Assembly: GCA_031551625.1 (NCBI GenBank)
Contig: JAVBNJ010000091.1
Span: 1 to 11,104 of the forward strand
Source: JAVBNJ01 sp031551625
Lineage (GTDB): Bacteria; Bacteroidota; Bacteroidia; Bacteroidales; UBA932
Length of the DNA stretch: 11,104 nucleotides
Direction of reading: 5' to 3'
This document shows positions 1 through 6,815 of this stretch, piece by piece. The notes beneath the pieces are model-generated. The model was given only the letters and a program-made list of their open reading frames with translations, was not told where the DNA came from and searched no databases. The position numbers were made by a program, and so were the translations under genes. Every line of letters begins with the position of its first letter. Position 1 is the first letter of the stretch.

Positions 1-215
1 GCACCTTTGTTGCCCAGTACATCCACCGGTTGAAAATCGACAAAGCACCACACTTTGTTTAAATGGTTGGAACCATTGCAGCCTGTCCAAGTCAACTTGA
101 ATGTTACCTGCTGTGTTTGGTAGTTAGCACTGACCTGTGTAACAGACACACAATTTGCGGCAGAAGCTGTAATGCTCCACAGCATCGCGAATAATAAATA
201 ATAGGTTTTATTCAT
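1..215 (-). CDS. Secreted surface protein, N-terminal fragment (paralog A of the 703-aa protein)
   Basis: The gene begins at the ATG at 215 and runs off the left edge after 71 codons. The visible protein starts MNKTYYLLFAMLWSITASAA, a clear signal peptide with a likely cut near the Ala-Ala pair, followed by NCVSVTQVSANYQTQQVTF. It aligns without large gaps to the N-terminus of the 703-aa protein at 6816-8927: both have LLFA, CVSV.QVSANY.T.QVTF, a tryptophan, a later cysteine, then VD and G.KG, with about half the residues identical. The mature protein is therefore probably exported, and may carry Ig-like repeats and a C-terminal domain as its paralog does, but that part is outside the window. 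No ribosome binding site is visible, as is usual in Bacteroidetes. It is preceded by a long leader that is also shared with the paralog. The function of the N-terminal domain is not recognised. Confidence 0.85.
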   Translation of the reverse strand, partial: MNKTYYLLFAMLWSITASAANCVSVTQVSANYQTQQVTFKLTWTGCNGSNHLNKVWCFVDFQPVDVLGNKG

Positions 216-268
216 ATAAATTAAGTTTTTAGTTCTGTTTATTTTTATCCTCAAACCAGCAGGACTGT

Positions 269-424
269 TAATTGGTAGCCCGGGGGAAACCGGTTCTTTA
301 ATCCACATTTTTCGCATTCATCTGTAAAATTTGTTCCCTATCTGCAAAATCTGTGGTCACAAACACAAACCATCTTTACCGGCTCCCTCTGCTACGTGCG
401 TCAATACCCTACGGGCTACCATTA
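269..424 (-). promoter_or_regulatory. Promoter-distal concentric hairpin, leader A
   Basis: Three nested inverted repeats share one axis. The outer arms 269-282 and 412-424 pair over GGTAGCCCG/CGGGCTACC plus flanking TAAT, with one bulge. The middle arms 284-294 and 378-387 pair GGGAGCCGGT with ACCGGTTTCCC, with one bulged U. The inner arms 303-316 and 343-356 pair CCACA/TGTGG and TTTTGCA/TGCGAAA around a two-base GA/AA internal loop. The middle and inner stems recur in leader B with pair-preserving changes; the outer one is not well kept there. The structure ends about 54 nt before the start codon, so it could affect translation or mRNA decay. That role is inference. Confidence 0.5.
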
Positions 425-507
425 CCTATTTTTCTTTTTTAATTTTCTATTCAGGCGGAAAATATTTCACCTCTACTGCGTCAATTATCAATTATCATTT
501 GTCAATC

Positions 508-547
508 GTCAATTAAAAACCCCTGCTGCATTTCTGCAACTGTTGCC
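508..547 (-). promoter_or_regulatory. Conserved 40-nt leader block with small hairpin and T-run, copy A
   Basis: This is the best-conserved part of the two leaders: 32 of 40 positions match 9261-9300, including an unbroken 23-nt core (508-530 here, 9261-9283 there). On the minus strand it reads TTGC-AGAAAT-GCAG, a four-pair hairpin that one A-T pair inside the loop could extend, followed by CAGGGGTTTTTAATTGAC. A hairpin followed by a five-T run resembles a weak intrinsic terminator or attenuator, but the stem is short and lies several bases before the T-run. It could equally be a dispersed repeat. Confidence 0.4.
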
Positions 548-598
548 TTTTTTCGAACCTCTGCTTTCAATTGGTAAAGTCCGGCTATTTAAAATTTT

Positions 599-670
599 AA
601 ACGTGGACTTTACTTATCAAAAGAGAAGGTCCAACAAAACCCAGTATAAGAATAAGCAAAACCCACGTTT
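599..670 (-). promoter_or_regulatory. Promoter-proximal long hairpin, leader A
   Basis: On the minus strand the arm at 670-651 (starts AAACGTGGGTTTTG) pairs with the arm at 618-599 (ends AAAGTCCACGTTT) over 20 consecutive pairs, 16 Watson-Crick and 4 G-U. The 32-nt loop contains GTTTTGTTGG and ACCTTC. Leader B has the same element at 9395-9468 with 19 of 20 pairs kept. The G-U pairs become C/A mismatches on the other strand, so any folded RNA is the one transcribed toward paralog A. It starts about 95 nt after the predicted transcription start. It matches no RNA family I recognise. Confidence 0.6.
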
Positions 671-770
671 GGCACGTGTGATTTTTACTTGGTCCCGTTA
701 TACTACTTGAAAATTGTTGGTTTTCTCTTATGGGTCAAAGTACTATGATAGAAAAGAACGTAATCAAGTG

Positions 771-802
771 CAAATATAACATAAAATTCCTATGCTACCA
801 AA
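771..802 (-). promoter_or_regulatory. Bacteroidetes-type promoter for paralog A
   Basis: On the minus strand TTTG (802-799) is followed after exactly 20 nt by TATATTTG (778-771), fitting the Bacteroidetes sigma-ABfr consensus TTTG-N19-21-TAnnTTTG. The spacer contains ATAGGAATTTTATG, closely matching the spacer of the promoter at 9603-9633. Transcription would start near 764, giving a leader of about 550 nt before the ATG at 215. The start point is inferred from the box position. Confidence 0.7.
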
Positions 803-887
803 CTGTTTTATGTTAAAGTCTGTTAAAATAATCAACGGTTGTTAATAAATTACCTGCCAATGTTAGCGAAAAATCACAAAAAAATTG

Positions 888-895
888 TTACTTTG
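888..895 (+). promoter_or_regulatory. Probable -7 box of the purA promoter
   Basis: TTACTTTG at 888-895 resembles the Bacteroidetes -7 box TAnnTTTG with one mismatch, 25 nt before the purA ATG. No good TTTG is seen at the expected -33 position. The promoter for paralog A lies about 85 bp away on the other strand, so the two fire divergently. Confidence 0.4.
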
Positions 896-920
896 CATAG
901 TTAAATAAAACCACTTTTTC

Positions 921-2183
921 ATGAAAGTAAATGTAGTGCTCGGCCTCCAATGGGGCGACGAAGGCAAAGGAAAAATTGTAGATGTATTAACCCCTGATTA
1001 TTCGGTCATAGCCCGTTTCCAAGGCGGCCCCAACGCCGGCCATTCACTGGAATTCGACAATCAGAAATTTGTATTGAAAACTATTCCCTCAGGAATTTTC
1101 CACGATAAAACAACGAATATCATAGGTAGCGGCGTAGTGCTCGACCCCGTGATTTTCATGGAAGAAATTGCCAACCTGAAAAAAATCGGAGTGCCGGTAT
1201 ACGAACGCTTGCAAATTGCCAAACGTGCTCACCTTATTCTCCCTACACACCGCATTATCGATGCGGCAAGCGAAGCCGCCAAGGGCAAAACAAAAATAGG
1301 CAGCACACTCAAAGGCATCGGTCCGACATACATGGACAAAACAGGCCGCAACGGTTTGCGCGTGGGCGACATCCTCTCTCCTGCATTCATGGAGCGTTAC
1401 GAAGCGTTGAAGCAAAAACATATTGAATTTTTAAAACAATTCGACTATACATACGATATTGCCGATTACGAACGCCAATGGCTGCAATGCATTGACGAGT
1501 TGCGCAAATTCACAATTATTGAAAGCGAATTGGTAGTGAACCAGTATATCGCCGAAGGTAAACATGTACTAGCCGAAGGTGCACAGGGCACATTACTCGA
1601 TGTTGACTTCGGGTCGTATCCTTATGTAACTTCGTCGAACACTGTGTGTGCAGGCGCCTGCACAGGCTTGGGTATTGCTCCAACCAAAATAGGTGAAGTG
1701 TATGGCATCTTCAAAGCCTACTGCACCCGCGTGGGCAGCGGCCCCTTCCCTACCGAACTGGAAAACGAAACAGGCGAACGCATCCGCAAAATAGGCGGCG
1801 AGTTCGGCTCCGTTACCGGTCGTCCGCGCCGTTGCGGCTGGCTCGACATTGTAGCGCTCAAATACGCCGTGATGATCAGCGGCGTGACGCAACTTATCAT
1901 GACCAAAGGCGACGTGCTCGACGATTTCGACAGCATAAAAGCCGCCGTAGCCTACACGGTAAACGGCAAAGAAGCACACCACATGCCGTTTGAAATCAAC
2001 GACCCGATTGAACCGGTATACAAAGAGTTCAAAGGCTGGAAGCGCTCAATTGCCAACATTCGCAAAGAAAGTGAACTGCCGGCAGAACTCATGGACTACA
2101 TCCGTTTCATCGAAAAAGAAACCGGCGTGCCGGTGAAAATTGTATCGGTGGGTCCTGACAGAGAACAGACAATTATTCGATAA
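921..2183 (+). CDS. purA: Adenylosuccinate synthetase
   Basis: This cytoplasmic enzyme joins IMP and aspartate using GTP to form adenylosuccinate, the first committed step from IMP to AMP (EC 6.3.4.4). The 420-residue length is normal for bacterial PurA. The N-terminal signature LQWGDEGKGK spans residues 9-18, with the catalytic Asp at 13, and His41 follows in GGPNAGH; both are at the classical positions. Further family motifs are GSGVVLDP, TLKGIGPTYMDKTGRNGLR, the nucleotide-site stretch AEGAQGTLLDVDFG, SYPYVTSSNT, RVGSGPFPTE and GSVTGRPRRCGWLD. The TKxDVLD motif reads TKGDVLD here. The start ATG at 921 directly precedes the conserved N-terminal strand. It is the first gene of a same-strand cluster with a propeller-protein gene (35 nt downstream) and purL. 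Confidence 0.98.
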   Translation: MKVNVVLGLQWGDEGKGKIVDVLTPDYSVIARFQGGPNAGHSLEFDNQKFVLKTIPSGIFHDKTTNIIGSGVVLDPVIFMEEIANLKKIGVPVYERLQIAKRAHLILPTHRIIDAASEAAKGKTKIGSTLKGIGPTYMDKTGRNGLRVGDILSPAFMERYEALKQKHIEFLKQFDYTYDIADYERQWLQCIDELRKFTIIESELVVNQYIAEGKHVLAEGAQGTLLDVDFGSYPYVTSSNTVCAGACTGLGIAPTKIGEVYGIFKAYCTRVGSGPFPTELENETGERIRKIGGEFGSVTGRPRRCGWLDIVALKYAVMISGVTQLIMTKGDVLDDFDSIKAAVAYTVNGKEAHHMPFEINDPIEPVYKEFKGWKRSIANIRKESELPAELMDYIRFIEKETGVPVKIVSVGPDREQTIIR

Positions 2184-2218
2184 ATAATTAAAAACAAATT
2201 ACAAAACCTACTACAACG

Positions 2219-4417
2219 ATGAAAAAAGCACTATTATCTCTACTGTTATTGACAAGCGCCGGGCTATTGTGGGCTACCAAACCTCAAGAATGGGCTATTC
2301 TACGATCAGATTATGCCTACAGCAATGGCAGGCGCAATACAGACTTTACCTATCAAACCGATAAAATTAAAGATATTGCAGTGACCGCCGATAATAAACT
2401 ATGGATATTGACGAACGAGAAATTATACTGCATAAACAATCCAAGTAGTACTTTCCGCCCCGAGCAACCACTGCCGACAAAAGGCATTCCGTTGGAAAAC
2501 TGTAAACTTTATGCCAATGCAAAAGGTGGTTTATATTTGTTAAGCCCTGATATGTTATGGACAAGCACCGACTATAAAGAATGGATATCAGAACCAATTG
2601 CTCCGGAGCCGGAAATAGCCAAAGCAGGCCCCCATCTTACAAAAGTGAATGAAATGTTTCCTTTGCCAGATGGAAATTTCTACCTATCCGGAACAATGGA
2701 CGGCATACCGATTATAATGCGCACCGATCCGGACGAAGGCCCTTCGTTTACATTTCTATCGCCCGAAGAAGCGAAAAAAGCTCGCCAAACAACCCCTTTC
2801 TTTTTCACCGACATACACCAAGGAAAGCAAGCCCAGTGGATGCGCGGAGGAAAAAATCCAAACAACATTTGGAAATTAAGTTGGAATAAATTTACATTGC
2901 TATCTGACAATGTGTATTCTATTGCCTCGGATGCAGAAGGTAATGTTTACGCGTCTTCCAATGAAGCTATTTATAAAATTAACGAGCAAAAAAACATCTC
3001 TGATGAATTACTGGATATAGGCGCCCGCTATATTGTTTGCGACAAAACCGGAAAAATCTGGATAGTTCCGCTACAATCCTCGCCCTCGTGCCTGCTCAAA
3101 GCATACACTCCTCCGGCAGAAGACTCTACGGCAGTCGAAGCAAAAGAGTATACGTTGACCGAAGCCGCAAAAATGCTCATCAACCCCAAAGCCCTTCTGA
3201 AAGCAAACGCCGAACAATCGCGTACAAAAGTACGTAGTGCAGGAAACTCTTTTACATTCACCGCAGAGAATAGCCCTTTGGCCGGAACTATCAAGAAAAT
3301 CCTTATTGGAAACGATAACACCAAATACATTTTAACCGAAAATCCGATTGGCATTTATTGTATAAACGATTCGCCCGCTTCGTTAAAAGACTGGACTATT
3401 CTGAACAAAATAACAACCGACGAAGCAACTGTCGCCGAAAACACCTGGAGCACTCTTGGTAAAGATATGCAAAATAACGACATTGCATTGATAGAAGGTA
3501 AAAATGATTTACGCACATTAACCTTCCAGAATAAAGAGTGGATAGTAGGTGAAACGATCACAAAACCTAAGTATTTCGACATTCACAGTAGAATAGTAAG
3601 TATGCTTAAATATAACGACATACTCTACATAGCTACATATCCTAAATTTTATTACGTAACTAATAATAGCTGCGTGGAAGTGGAAGGATTAGACAAAAAG
3701 CAATTCAGCAATTCGTCAATCTCTGCTATGTTAATAGACAAGCAGAATAACATGTGGCTTGGTTCTGATAAAGGCATTGCCAAATTCGACGGAACTAATT
3801 ATACCTACTTTAATAAAAAGAACACTCCGGAATTGCAAGATGCATCTATTTCATCAATAAGCGAAGATAGCAATGGAAATTTACTATTCGGAACAGATGG
3901 CGGATTAGCACTCTTTGCCGACGGCAAATGGAGTTTCTTCGATAAAAAAAGCGGGTTAGATTCCAAAAAAGTACGAATGATTGCCTCAAATAGCAAAGGC
4001 CAAACATTTGCATTGGGCACCGGTTTTATACCCAGTACAGATGTGCTTTCAATTTACGAAAACGGACAAATACGTAACGAAACCCTCCCTCGAAAAATCT
4101 ACATCGAAAAAGTAATAGTAGATAGTTACGATAATTTGTGGATACAAGAATCGAATGCACTTTTTTGTCGCAAAGCAAACGGCGAATATGTAACATATGA
4201 TGCATCCAACAGCCCAATACCAGGAAAACCGTATTTCATTAAAAATATGTTTTTGGTAAATAATGAAATCCACTTGATAACAGATGAGCCGGCCAAAGAT
4301 CCTTTTCCGGCGCAACACGCTTCGGGTACGTTACCTGTCACGCTACCTACCAATCTGCAACTATCAACCTATACACAACCAAAACAAGTACTTATATATA
4401 CCATTCAACCTCAATAA
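2219..4417 (+). CDS. Secreted beta-propeller-like protein (Reg_prop-type repeats), function unknown
   Basis: This 732-residue protein begins with a clear signal peptide, MKKALLSLLLLTSAGLLWA, probably cut near residue 19, so it should be exported. The rest consists of blade-like repeats of the pattern 'I..I..D..gNlWigs..GI.kfdG..y..y': about residues 50-72, 232-255, 269-283, 500-531, 543-573 and 627-660. The best copies contain NNMWLGSDKGIAKFDG and GNLLFGTDGGLALFADG. This resembles the two-component-regulator propeller repeat that forms sensor domains of Bacteroidetes hybrid kinases. However, there is no transmembrane segment after the repeats, and no kinase, receiver or DNA-binding domain, so it is not a complete regulator. 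No recognisable sorting domain is seen at the C-terminus (ends VLIYTIQPQ). It lies 35 nt after purA and 21 nt before purL with no terminator in either gap, so co-transcription is likely, but it has no known role in purine synthesis. By eye its DNA is more AT-rich than its neighbours. Confidence 0.8.
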   Translation: MKKALLSLLLLTSAGLLWATKPQEWAILRSDYAYSNGRRNTDFTYQTDKIKDIAVTADNKLWILTNEKLYCINNPSSTFRPEQPLPTKGIPLENCKLYANAKGGLYLLSPDMLWTSTDYKEWISEPIAPEPEIAKAGPHLTKVNEMFPLPDGNFYLSGTMDGIPIIMRTDPDEGPSFTFLSPEEAKKARQTTPFFFTDIHQGKQAQWMRGGKNPNNIWKLSWNKFTLLSDNVYSIASDAEGNVYASSNEAIYKINEQKNISDELLDIGARYIVCDKTGKIWIVPLQSSPSCLLKAYTPPAEDSTAVEAKEYTLTEAAKMLINPKALLKANAEQSRTKVRSAGNSFTFTAENSPLAGTIKKILIGNDNTKYILTENPIGIYCINDSPASLKDWTILNKITTDEATVAENTWSTLGKDMQNNDIALIEGKNDLRTLTFQNKEWIVGETITKPKYFDIHSRIVSMLKYNDILYIATYPKFYYVTNNSCVEVEGLDKKQFSNSSISAMLIDKQNNMWLGSDKGIAKFDGTNYTYFNKKNTPELQDASISSISEDSNGNLLFGTDGGLALFADGKWSFFDKKSGLDSKKVRMIASNSKGQTFALGTGFIPSTDVLSIYENGQIRNETLPRKIYIEKVIVDSYDNLWIQESNALFCRKANGEYVTYDASNSPIPGKPYFIKNMFLVNNEIHLITDEPAKDPFPAQHASGTLPVTLPTNLQLSTYTQPKQVLIYTIQPQ

Positions 4418-4438
4418 TATTTATTTCAATTGCAGATA

Positions 4439-6655
4439 ATGGAAATCAACTACGACACAGCTAAAGAGCTAGGATTGCTCCCCGAAGAGTTTGACAAAAT
4501 AAAAGAACTACTCGGACGTACACCGAATTTTACGGAACTGAGTATCTACTCGGCCATGTGGAGCGAGCACGCTTCGTACAAAAATTCGATTAAATGGTTG
4601 AAAACACTGCCCAAAAAAGGCAAACACATCCTTGCCGAAGCAGGCGAAGAGAATGCCGGACTGGTAGATATCGGCGATGGCTGGGCGTGTGCATTCAAAA
4701 TTGAATCGCACAACCACCCGAGCGCTGTGGAACCCGTGCAGGGCGCAGCTACCGGCGTGGGTGGTATCAATCGCGATATTTTTACGATGGGTGCACGGCC
4801 TATTGCGCAACTCAACTCGTTACGTTTTGGACAACCGGATAACGAACGAACTAAATGGTTAGTTAACGGTGTTGTAAAAGGCATCAGCCACTATGGCAAC
4901 TGCTTCGGCGTACCGGTAGTGGGCGGCGAAGTATTCTTTGACGAGTGTTATCAAATCAACCCGCTGGTCAACGCCATGTCGGTAGGCCTGGTACGCAAGG
5001 GCGAAACCATTTCGGCCACCGCATCGGGCACGGGCAACCCCGTATATATCGTAGGCTCGGCCACGGGCAAAGACGGTATCCACGGCACCACATTCGCTTC
5101 GGCTAATATTACCGAAGATTCGGCCAACGATATTCCGTCAATTCAAGTGGGCGACCCGTTCATGGAAAAATTACTGCTAGAGGCCACCCTCGAATTGATT
5201 CAAAGCGGCGCTGTAGTTGGCATGCAGGATATGGGGGCGGCAGGCATCATTTGCTCGACCTCGGAAATGAGCGAGCGCGGCGGTTGCGGCATGCGTGTAG
5301 ATCTAGATAAAGTTCCGATGCGCCAAGCGAACATGGAAGCATGGGAAATACTACTCTCCGAATCGCAAGAACGCATGTTGGTTGTCGTAGAAAAAGGAAA
5401 AGAAAAAATTGTTGAAAACATTTTTAAGAAGTGGGACCTGGCTTGCCAAATCATCGGAGAAGTGATTCCCGAAGATAAGCTGTTGTTCTACTATCATGGC
5501 ACGTTGATGGCCGAAGTGCCGGCGGCTTCGCTGGTATTGGGCGGAGGCGCCCCGGTATACGACCGCGAATATACAGAACCGAAATATATTAAGGAACTGG
5601 AAAAATTTACTATCAACTCTGTGCCGCAACCCGACGATTTGAAAGAAGTGGCCATGTCGTTAGTGAAGAACCCTAACATTGCAAGCAAACGCTGGGTGTA
5701 TGAACAATACGACTCGATGGTGCGCACGGTAAACATGAGCACCAACTGCCCAAGCGACGCAGCCATCGTAAACGTGAAAGACACGAACAAAGCATTGGCA
5801 TTGACTACTGACTGCAACAGCCGCTACGTGAAAGCTAACCCCGAAGTGGGTACCATGATTGCTGTGGCCGAAGCAGCCCGCAACGTGGTGTGCAGCGGCG
5901 CCGAGCCGTGCGGAATTACGAACTGCCTGAATTTCGGCAACCCTTACAACCCTGAAGTATATTGGCAGTTCGTGCATGCTATTAAAGGTATGAGCCGCGC
6001 ATGCGAAAAACTCGGAACGCCTGTAACCGGCGGCAATGTGAGCTTCTACAACCAGTATGAAATAAAAGGAAAAACCGAAGCGGTGAACCCCACACCTACT
6101 ATTGGCATGCTGGGTATCCTGACCGACAAGTCGCACCAAACGTCGCTGGCTTTTGCCAACAAAGGCGACATGATTTACTTGCTGGGCCGCTCGCGCGAAG
6201 ATATTTCGTCGTCGGAATACCTCTATAGCTACCATGGCATCAAGGCTTCGCCCGCACCGTATTTCGATATCGACGAAGAATTGCAGATACAAAAAGCGTT
6301 GCTCGAAGCCATCCGCAAGGGTTTGGTAACAAGTGCGCACGATGTGTCGGACGGCGGTTTGTTTGTAACGCTGCTCGAATCGGCCATGCCCAACAACCTG
6401 GGCTTCGATATTACTACAGATGCTGAAATCCGCGAAGATGCGTTCCTTTTTGGCGAATCGCAAAGCCGCGTAGTAGTATCGGTATCGCCGAAACACGAAA
6501 CGCAATTTGTCGATTTCATGTTCAACCACAAAGTACCGGTAACTACGCTGGGGCACGTTACCAAAGCAGAGCTCCGCATCGACGATGCTTCGTTCGGTTT
6601 CGTGGGCGACTGGAAAGAAATTTACGACAACGTGCTGGGAAAAATGATGGCGTAA
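4439..6655 (+). CDS. purL: Phosphoribosylformylglycinamidine synthase, small-type PurL subunit
   Basis: PurL catalyses the ATP-dependent amidation of FGAR to FGAM in de novo purine synthesis (EC 6.3.5.3). The 738-residue length fits the small PurL type (as in Bacillus), which works with a separate glutaminase PurQ and the small PurS, not the ~1200-1300-residue fused enzyme. Visible motifs are AMWSEHASYKNS at about 39-50 with the conserved His44; IESHNHPSAVEP at about 88-99; GVGGINRDIFTMGARP at 106-121; GMQDMGAAGI near 261; TGGNVSFYNQ near 530; and AHDVSDGGL near 634. These cover both AIRS-type halves. The SEHxSYK motif has Ala where SEHCSYK is usual. The ATG at 4439 (MEINYDTAKELGL) is preferred over an in-frame TTG at 4430 because it matches the family N-terminus. 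No purS or purQ is seen in the window. A strong terminator follows 75 nt after the stop. Confidence 0.96.
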   Translation: MEINYDTAKELGLLPEEFDKIKELLGRTPNFTELSIYSAMWSEHASYKNSIKWLKTLPKKGKHILAEAGEENAGLVDIGDGWACAFKIESHNHPSAVEPVQGAATGVGGINRDIFTMGARPIAQLNSLRFGQPDNERTKWLVNGVVKGISHYGNCFGVPVVGGEVFFDECYQINPLVNAMSVGLVRKGETISATASGTGNPVYIVGSATGKDGIHGTTFASANITEDSANDIPSIQVGDPFMEKLLLEATLELIQSGAVVGMQDMGAAGIICSTSEMSERGGCGMRVDLDKVPMRQANMEAWEILLSESQERMLVVVEKGKEKIVENIFKKWDLACQIIGEVIPEDKLLFYYHGTLMAEVPAASLVLGGGAPVYDREYTEPKYIKELEKFTINSVPQPDDLKEVAMSLVKNPNIASKRWVYEQYDSMVRTVNMSTNCPSDAAIVNVKDTNKALALTTDCNSRYVKANPEVGTMIAVAEAARNVVCSGAEPCGITNCLNFGNPYNPEVYWQFVHAIKGMSRACEKLGTPVTGGNVSFYNQYEIKGKTEAVNPTPTIGMLGILTDKSHQTSLAFANKGDMIYLLGRSREDISSSEYLYSYHGIKASPAPYFDIDEELQIQKALLEAIRKGLVTSAHDVSDGGLFVTLLESAMPNNLGFDITTDAEIREDAFLFGESQSRVVVSVSPKHETQFVDFMFNHKVPVTTLGHVTKAELRIDDASFGFVGDWKEIYDNVLGKMMA

Positions 6656-6711
6656 GTAAAATTTATTTGCAGGTTAAATGTGGTGATTGATTAATCAACT
6701 TATACATATAT

Positions 6712-6792
6712 AAAAAAACCTGCCGTTTTGAAATGCCTCCAAAATATGTCTGACATTTTGGGGGCATTTCATTTTTTTTTCGGCAAGTTTTT
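6712..6792. terminator. Nested, bidirectional intrinsic terminator between purL and paralog B
   Basis: The inner hairpin pairs 6730-6745 (GAAATGCCTCCAAAAT) with 6755-6770 (ATTTTGGGGGCATTTC): 16 pairs with one G-U, a 9-nt loop, then A and nine T on the plus strand. This ends the purA-purL transcript. An outer pair of arms, AAAAACCTGCCG (6714-6725) and CGGCAAGTTTTT (6781-6792), encloses it. Read on the minus strand, the outer stem is followed by seven T (complement of 6712-6718), which suits termination of the convergent gene ending at 6816. Confidence 0.88.
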
Positions 6793-6815
6793 GTTTTATA
6801 GTTGAAAATAGACTA

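Larger units (their letters stand above)
216..835 (-). repeat. Leader copy A: long upstream region shared with paralog B
   Basis: This 620-nt stretch separates paralog A from purA and holds no convincing gene. Read on the minus strand it matches 8928-9660 in the same order: an AT-rich block, promoter, ACGTG-rich hairpin, 40-nt conserved block, TTGACAATTGATAATT-like run (481-517 on the plus strand), AGCCCGTAGG word, CCGGT stem, ATCTGCAAAATCTGTGG-like dyad, and a short AT-rich run into the ATG. The copies differ by insertions and deletions and by many substitutions, so this is an old duplication. The TTGACAATTG and ATCTGCGAAAT words also resemble dispersed intergenic repeats common in Bacteroidetes. 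The predicted transcript leader is about 550 nt, very long for a bacterial mRNA. Confidence 0.75.

Noticed and set aside
481..517. TTGACAATTGATAATT-like run as a CRISPR array or iteron origin
   Set aside because: The units are short, irregular and lack distinct spacers. Similar runs occur in many Bacteroidetes intergenic regions, and no cas or replication gene is present.
508..530. A possible conserved leader peptide (M/V-QQGFLID) in both leaders
   Set aside because: Copy A starts with ATG and copy B with GTG at the same place, and both stop after nine codons, but the codons coincide with the conserved repeat core. There is no independent evidence of translation.
331..710. Two plus-strand open frames of 61 and 104 codons inside leader A
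   Set aside because: They overlap the conserved promoter-leader region on the opposite strand, have no family resemblance, and are not preserved in leader B. The similar frame at 9042-9269 there shares only repeat-derived residues.
2219..4417. Reading the propeller protein as a hybrid two-component sensor
   Set aside because: Only blade-like repeats and a signal peptide are seen. There is no membrane segment after the repeats and no histidine kinase, receiver or helix-turn-helix part before the stop at 4417.
5660..6556. A 298-codon open frame antisense to purL
   Set aside because: It has no signal peptide, domain or recognisable motif and lies fully within the convincing purL gene, so it is a shadow frame.
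6687..6698. Perfect 12-bp palindrome TTGATTAATCAA after purL
   Set aside because: It is AT-rich and short, is not placed relative to any promoter, and occurs once here. It is better explained by chance.
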